44,186 bases of DNA, from contig JAJDNO010000018.1 of assembly GCA_022340615.1 (NCBI GenBank), forward strand, positions 1 through 44,186, in the 5' to 3' direction. The notes beneath the pieces were generated by a model. The model saw only the letters and a list, made by a program, of their open reading frames with translations. It did not search any database and was not told the origin of the DNA. Origin of the DNA: Gallionella sp. (GTDB lineage: Bacteria > Pseudomonadota > Gammaproteobacteria > Burkholderiales > Gallionellaceae). Within the stretch, counting starts at the first letter, position 1. Each line of letters opens with the position of its first letter. A program made the position numbers and the translations under genes. Positions 43,239 to 44,186 of the stretch are shown here, one piece after another.

Positions 43239-43550
43239 ATGACAACAACATTAACCAAGGCCGAATTGGCCGATCAGCTGTTCGAAAAAGTGGGCCTCAA
43301 CAAGCGCGAAGCCAAAGACATGGTTGAAGCCTTTTTCGAGGAAATCCGTTTGCAACTGGAGCAGGGCAACAGCGTAAAACTTTCCGGTTTCGGAAATTTC
43401 CAGCTGCGTGACAAGCCGCAGCGCCCCGGGCGCAATCCCAAAACAGGTGAGGAAATCCCGATTACTGCACGCCGTGTCGTGACCTTTCATCCCAGCCAGA
43501 AACTGAAGACCATGGTGGAAAAGTCCTATCATGGAAAACCACAAGCCTAA
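43239..43550 (+). CDS. ihfA: Integration host factor alpha subunit
   Basis: IHF is a DNA-bending histone-like heterodimer. The 103-residue protein shows [33 protein letters not shown], the beta-arm motif [32 protein letters not shown] and the C-terminal SQKLKTMV. The pheT-ihfA order is typical, and the following merR-type gene overlaps its end by 20 bases. GGAG at 43231-43234 sets the ATG at 43239. Confidence 0.98.
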   Translation: MTTTLTKAELADQLFEKVGLNKREAKDMVEAFFEEIRLQLEQGNSVKLSGFGNFQLRDKPQRPGRNPKTGEEIPITARRVVTFHPSQKLKTMVEKSYHGKPQA

Positions 43551-43896
43551 CTCCGAATTACCCCCGATACCTGCAAAGCGCTACTTCACCATCGGTGAGG
43601 TCAGCGAATTGTGCGGGGTCAAGGCGCACGTGCTGCGCTACTGGGAGCAGGAGTTCACCCAGCTCAAGCCGGTCAAGCGCAGCGGCAACCGCCGCTACTA
43701 TCAGCACCATGAAGTAATGCTGATACGCCACATCCGCGATCTGTTGTACGGGCAGGGCTTCACCATCAGCGGCGCGCGCAATCTTCTCGACCACGAGAAC
43801 CAGGCTGAACATAACCAAAAATCGAAGGACAGCGGATTTAATATCGACGCGCTACGTCACGAAATCAGGGAAGTCATTTCACTGCTTGGGGCATAA
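43531..43896 (+). CDS. MerR-family transcriptional regulator
   Basis: The 121-residue protein has the MerR winged helix-turn-helix in [39 protein letters not shown] (about 19-57), followed by a short dimerisation helix. It has no metal-binding cysteine pair in the C-terminal part, so it is not a classical mercury or copper sensor. It belongs to the MerR proteins regularly found directly after ihfA in proteobacteria. Its effector is unknown. Confidence 0.93.
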   Translation: MENHKPNSELPPIPAKRYFTIGEVSELCGVKAHVLRYWEQEFTQLKPVKRSGNRRYYQHHEVMLIRHIRDLLYGQGFTISGARNLLDHENQAEHNQKSKDSGFNIDALRHEIREVISLLGA

Positions 43897-43898
43897 AG

Positions 43899-43926
43899 AA
43901 GCAAGCTATCCGGCTGACTTGCTTTT
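43899..43926 (+). terminator. Rho-independent terminator after the merR-type gene
   Basis: AAGCAAG (43899-43905) pairs with CTTGCTT (43918-43924) and is followed by further T residues to 43926. It closes the pheST-ihfA-merR unit. Confidence 0.8.
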
Positions 43927-44186
43927 TCACTGGCCTATCTAATTTGTTTTCATTTTAAGTTCAGCAGAACGTCAAAATTTGTGCGCCCAAAGGGATAAAA
44001 GTGGGCGCCGGCAAATAGAATTCACTTACCTACCGACCGCTTTCGACCCATACCGGTCATAGCTCTTAACGAATTCGTTGCCGCAAAGCGGACATTGGCG
44101 AACTCACACAATCGACACAAAGCAGTCCTTTGAATCAGCCAAAAACAGCACACCCGCACTTGAGCAAGGCTAGAAAAATCAGATTG
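43927..44186. other. Gene-free end of the window
   Basis: No convincing open frame or tRNA is seen in these 260 bases. There is a GCGCCC/GGGCGC inverted repeat (43983-44008) without a T tract, and a short GACCG/CGGTC pair (44035-44058). The segments CGACCGCTTTCGACCC and AAAGCGGACATTGG look like pieces of a dispersed repeat, but only one copy of each is present here. Confidence 0.35.

Noticed and set aside
43897-44186. A tRNA gene after the merR-type gene, as often found in relatives
   Set aside because: No cloverleaf or T-loop sequence could be found before the end of the window.

Overview
The window is a contiguous stretch of a sulfur-oxidising proteobacterial chromosome, most likely a betaproteobacterium of the Gallionellaceae/Sulfuricellaceae type (a Sideroxydans-like lithotroph). 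This placement is inferred from the oxidative-type dsr gene set, the betaproteobacterial-looking thrS-infC-rpmI-rplT-pheST-ihfA-merR block and the overall protein style. No rRNA or tRNA was found to confirm it.

Region 1 (2-448) is the end of a FadL-like outer-membrane channel closed by a terminator. Region 2 (541-3815, minus strand) is a compact set of six genes that diverges from the dsr operon: a 73-residue protein, a Cas6/Cmx6-like protein coupled to it by an ATGA overlap, a DsrC paralogue with no cysteine, a protein with two TusA domains in tandem, an unrecognised 198-residue protein and a TauD/TfdA-type dioxygenase. No CRISPR array and no other cas gene is present. This is the least explained and most interesting part of the window.

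Region 3 (4150-17953, plus strand) is a full oxidative dissimilatory sulfite reductase operon, dsrABEFHCMKLJOPN, followed by a DUF4202-type gene and the siroheme synthase gene cysG. DsrEFH and DsrL mark it as working in the oxidative direction. TusA-like carriers and DsrEFH pass sulfane sulfur to DsrC, DsrAB oxidises it to sulfite, DsrL handles NAD(P)H-linked electrons, DsrMKJOP handles membrane electron flow, and CysG plus DsrN make and amidate siroheme. Region 4 (17998-22476) continues on the same strand with a secreted protein of unknown function, a cytochrome bc1 complex (petABC), a small c-type cytochrome and an ankyrin-repeat protein. This is a likely electron link between sulfur oxidation and the respiratory chain.

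Region 5 (22527-24793) holds two small unknown proteins, one cysteine-rich, a DUF971 protein and an ApbC/Mrp Fe-S carrier ATPase, ending in a strong terminator. Region 6 (24870-36295, minus strand) has a VOC-family protein and a type II secretion operon transcribed gspG-H-I-J-K-L-M-N-D-E-F-C, with many ATGA overlaps and a short GspC that lacks a PDZ domain. Region 7 (36440-43926, plus strand) is the housekeeping block thrS-infC-rpmI-rplT, a terminator, then pheS-pheT-ihfA-merR and another terminator. infC starts at a non-AUG codon. The last 260 bases hold no gene that I can support.
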